DNA of 6,518 bases from Nostoc sp. GT001. GTDB taxonomy: Bacteria; Cyanobacteriota; Cyanobacteriia; Cyanobacteriales; Nostocaceae. Of this stretch, positions 4,942 through 6,518 are shown piece after piece. The stretch's first letter is position 1; each line of letters begins with the position of its first letter. Both the position numbers and the translations under genes were made by a program. The stretch lies in assembly GCF_030382115.1 (NCBI RefSeq), contig NZ_JAUDRJ010000003.1, positions 1,609,395 through 1,615,912 of the forward strand, written 5' to 3'. A model generated the notes under the pieces. The model did no database searches. It saw only the letters and a program-made list of their open reading frames with translations, and had not been told where the DNA came from.

Positions 4942-6168
4942 ATGCAAACTCTGCCCACAGTAAACACTTCAAGCATCACATCACCTCAAGATACCTTTGA
5001 TACAACTATCAAGCGGCGTAAAACCCGCCCTGTAAAGGTGGGAAATGTCACCATTGGCGGCGGCTACCCCGTTGTAGTGCAGTCAATGATTAACGAAGAC
5101 ACCCTTGATATTGATGGTTCCGTGGCTGGTATTCGTCGTCTGCACGAAATAGGCTGCGAAATTGTCCGCGTCACAGTGCCAAGTATGGCTCATGCTAAAG
5201 CTTTAGCAGAAATTAAACAAAAATTAATTAAAACTTACCAAGATGTGCCCATTGTGGCTGATGTCCATCACAACGGACTAAAAATCGCCGTGGAAGTCTC
5301 CAAGCACATAGAGAAAGTACGGATTAATCCAGGTTTGTATGTGTTTGAAAAGCCAAACATCAATCGAACTGAATATACTAAAAGTGAATTTGACGAAATT
5401 GGCGATAAAATCCGGGAAACCTTAGAACCTCTAGTAGTTTCTTTGCGCGACCAAGGAAAATCGATGCGAATTGGGGTAAATCATGGTTCTCTCGCAGAGA
5501 GAATGCTATTTACTTATGGTGACACCCCCGAAGGAATGGTGGAATCTGCTATAGAATTCATCCGCATTTGTGAATCTTTGGATTTCCGCAACTTGGTAGT
5601 TTCCATGAAAGCCTCACGAGTCCCGGTGATGGTAGCCGCCTATCGCCTCATCGCCAAGCGCATGGATGAACTGGGTATGGATTACCCGCTACATTTAGGC
5701 GTTACGGAAGCTGGTGATGGCGAATACGGGCGAATTAAATCTACGGCTGGTATTGCCACGTTACTTGCCGATGGCATTGGCGATACAATTCGTGTCTCAC
5801 TGACAGAAGCACCAGAAAAAGAAATCCCCGTCTGCTACAGCATTCTCCAAGCTTTGGGATTGCGAAAAACGATGGTGGAATACGTCGCTTGTCCTTCTTG
5901 TGGACGCACTTTGTTTAATCTAGAGGAAGTACTGCACAAAGTCCGGGAAGCTACTAAACACTTAACTGGACTAGACATTGCAGTTATGGGTTGTATTGTC
6001 AATGGCCCCGGAGAAATGGCCGATGCCGACTATGGTTATGTCGGCAAAACACCCGGTTACATTTCTTTGTATCGTGGTCGAGAAGAAATTAAAAAAGTCC
6101 CAGAAGATAAAGGTGTAGAGGAATTAATTAACCTCATTAAGGCAGATGAACGCTGGGTAGAACCTTAA
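4942..6168 (+). CDS. ispG: 4-hydroxy-3-methylbut-2-enyl diphosphate synthase (IspG/GcpE)
   Basis: This is the penultimate enzyme of the MEP isoprenoid pathway. It reductively opens 2-C-methyl-D-erythritol 2,4-cyclodiphosphate to HMBPP, feeding carotenoid, phytol and quinone synthesis. In cyanobacteria and plastids the electrons come from ferredoxin. The 408-residue length is normal for the cyanobacterial form. The N-terminal TIM-barrel domain begins around residue 22 ([19 protein letters not shown]), with [24 protein letters not shown] and [10 protein letters not shown] as strongly conserved segments. The C-terminal domain carries the three [4Fe-4S] ligands C317 and C320 (ACPSCGRT) and C351 ([10 protein letters not shown]), with E358 as the expected fourth ligand. 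The ATG at 4942 gives a short non-conserved leader of about 20 residues. The ribosome site is poor (AGG only 2 nt away). It is divergent from the toxin-antitoxin pair and apparently monocistronic here. Confidence 0.98.
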   Translation: MQTLPTVNTSSITSPQDTFDTTIKRRKTRPVKVGNVTIGGGYPVVVQSMINEDTLDIDGSVAGIRRLHEIGCEIVRVTVPSMAHAKALAEIKQKLIKTYQDVPIVADVHHNGLKIAVEVSKHIEKVRINPGLYVFEKPNINRTEYTKSEFDEIGDKIRETLEPLVVSLRDQGKSMRIGVNHGSLAERMLFTYGDTPEGMVESAIEFIRICESLDFRNLVVSMKASRVPVMVAAYRLIAKRMDELGMDYPLHLGVTEAGDGEYGRIKSTAGIATLLADGIGDTIRVSLTEAPEKEIPVCYSILQALGLRKTMVEYVACPSCGRTLFNLEEVLHKVREATKHLTGLDIAVMGCIVNGPGEMADADYGYVGKTPGYISLYRGREEIKKVPEDKGVEELINLIKADERWVEP

Positions 6169-6169
6169 A

Positions 6170-6286
6170 GGGGGCAGAGGAGCAGGGGAGGCAAGGGGAG
6201 ATGAGGGGGACAACGAGGACAAGGGGGAATTATTTAACAAGTTTCTTCCTTGTCTCCCCCCTCTCCCTTGTCTTCCTTGTCTCTTT
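6170..6286. repeat. Purine-rich / pyrimidine-rich imperfect palindrome after ispG
   Basis: A G-rich purine arm (6170-6228) with GGGG runs at 6185, 6195 and 6205, exactly 10 nt apart, is followed by a C/T-rich arm (6242-6286). GAGGACAAGGG (6215-6225) pairs with CCCTTGTCTTC (6265-6275) over 11 bp with one G-T wobble. Starting two bases after the ispG stop, it may help end the ispG transcript, although a T-run is lacking. It resembles the repeat island upstream of the LysM-M23 gene. Bases 6169-6518 contain no gene. Confidence 0.55.
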
Positions 6287-6342
6287 CTAGGGACTTCCAG
6301 AAAATAAATTATCCAATTTACTCAGATAATATTTTTCTTTCT

Positions 6343-6362
6343 CCCCCTGCCCCCTGCCCCCC
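6343..6362 (+). repeat. CCCCCTG heptad repeat
   Basis: CCCCCTG twice (6343-6356) followed by CCCCCC. The 7-nt period matches that of the heptad island at 1833-1984, pointing to the same class of short tandem repeats. Confidence 0.6.
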
Positions 6363-6405
6363 GGTTACTGAGCGTAGTCGTTGGCGTGGTCACTGAGCGT
6401 AGTCG
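6363..6405 (+). repeat. Direct repeat GGT(T/C)ACTGAGCGTAGTCG, 25-bp period
   Basis: Two 18-bp copies (6363-6380 and 6388-6405) differ at one base. ACTGAGCG-AGTCGAAGTG-type sequences recur in intergenic DNA of Nostoc-like genomes, to my recollection. A small palindrome TCTC-GTA-GAGA (6416-6426) follows. Both lie within the candidate MITE. Confidence 0.65.
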
Positions 6406-6518
6406 AAGTGCAGCCTCTCGTAGAGAAGTATGCTCCCCTGCCTAGACAGCGATGGGATATTTTTTTAGTTGGAAGTCCCCTAATGCCCCATACCCAAAAA
6501 CTTTGTATCTTTTAAACA

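Larger units (their letters stand above)
6290..6479. mobile_element. Candidate 190-bp MITE-like element
   Basis: GGGACTTCCA (6290-6299) is the exact reverse complement of TGGAAGTCCC (6470-6479). Similarity continues inward with gaps, both ends reading A/T-rich sequence followed by TATCC, for an imperfect terminal inverted repeat of about 25 bp. The trinucleotide CTA lies immediately outside both ends (6287-6289 and 6480-6482), as a 3-bp target-site duplication would. There is no open reading frame inside, so any movement would have needed a transposase supplied elsewhere. The interior is a patchwork of other small repeats. The assignment is inferred from structure alone. Confidence 0.5.

Noticed and set aside
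6170..6227. G-quadruplex in the G-rich arm after ispG
   Set aside because: The G-runs are separated by loops of 6-13 nt, so four runs do not satisfy the usual loop limit, unlike the motif at 1848-1878.

Overview
The window looks like chromosome of a filamentous, Nostoc/Anabaena-type cyanobacterium. Three pieces of evidence point there: (i) three intact HIP1 octamers (GCGATCGC) at 1136, 2647 and 4727; (ii) intergenic spacers packed with heptanucleotide repeats and small palindromes of the kind common in Nostocales, including CCCCA(A/G)T units; (iii) the proteins themselves, namely a cyanobacterial-style IspG, a DUF760 protein, an HhoA/HhoB/HtrA-type protease and a LysM-M23 envelope protein. 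All seven genes appear intact, and I see no RNA gene, CRISPR array or complete transposase gene.

Layout: a small DUF760 gene (80-427, +) converges on an HtrA-family periplasmic serine protease (529-1737, -), with a nested inverted repeat between them. The protease is transcribed divergently from an exported two-LysM plus M23 (LytM) protein (2023-2922, +). Their shared 285-bp spacer is a heptad-repeat island with a strong G-quadruplex motif. The LysM-M23 gene converges on a long nicotinamidase-like isochorismatase-superfamily hydrolase (3019-4056, -) across a palindromic tandem repeat. Upstream of the hydrolase, on the same strand, lies a type II toxin-antitoxin pair (antitoxin 4412-4630, RelE/YafQ-like toxin 4131-4412) with a one-base TGATG overlap. 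Divergent from the pair, across a 311-bp A+T-rich spacer, is ispG (4942-6168, +), the ferredoxin-type HMBPP synthase of the MEP isoprenoid pathway. The last 350 bp carry no gene but a mosaic of repeats, including a candidate 190-bp MITE-like element.

The genes do not form one pathway. The protease and the LysM-M23 protein both act at or outside the cytoplasmic membrane and share an upstream region, so common envelope-related control is possible but unproven. The toxin-antitoxin pair is a self-contained two-gene unit. IspG and the hydrolase are metabolic. I found no clearly new multi-gene system. The points most worth a second look are the LytM domain lacking one expected active-site histidine, the enlarged nicotinamidase-like enzyme, and the repeat elements.
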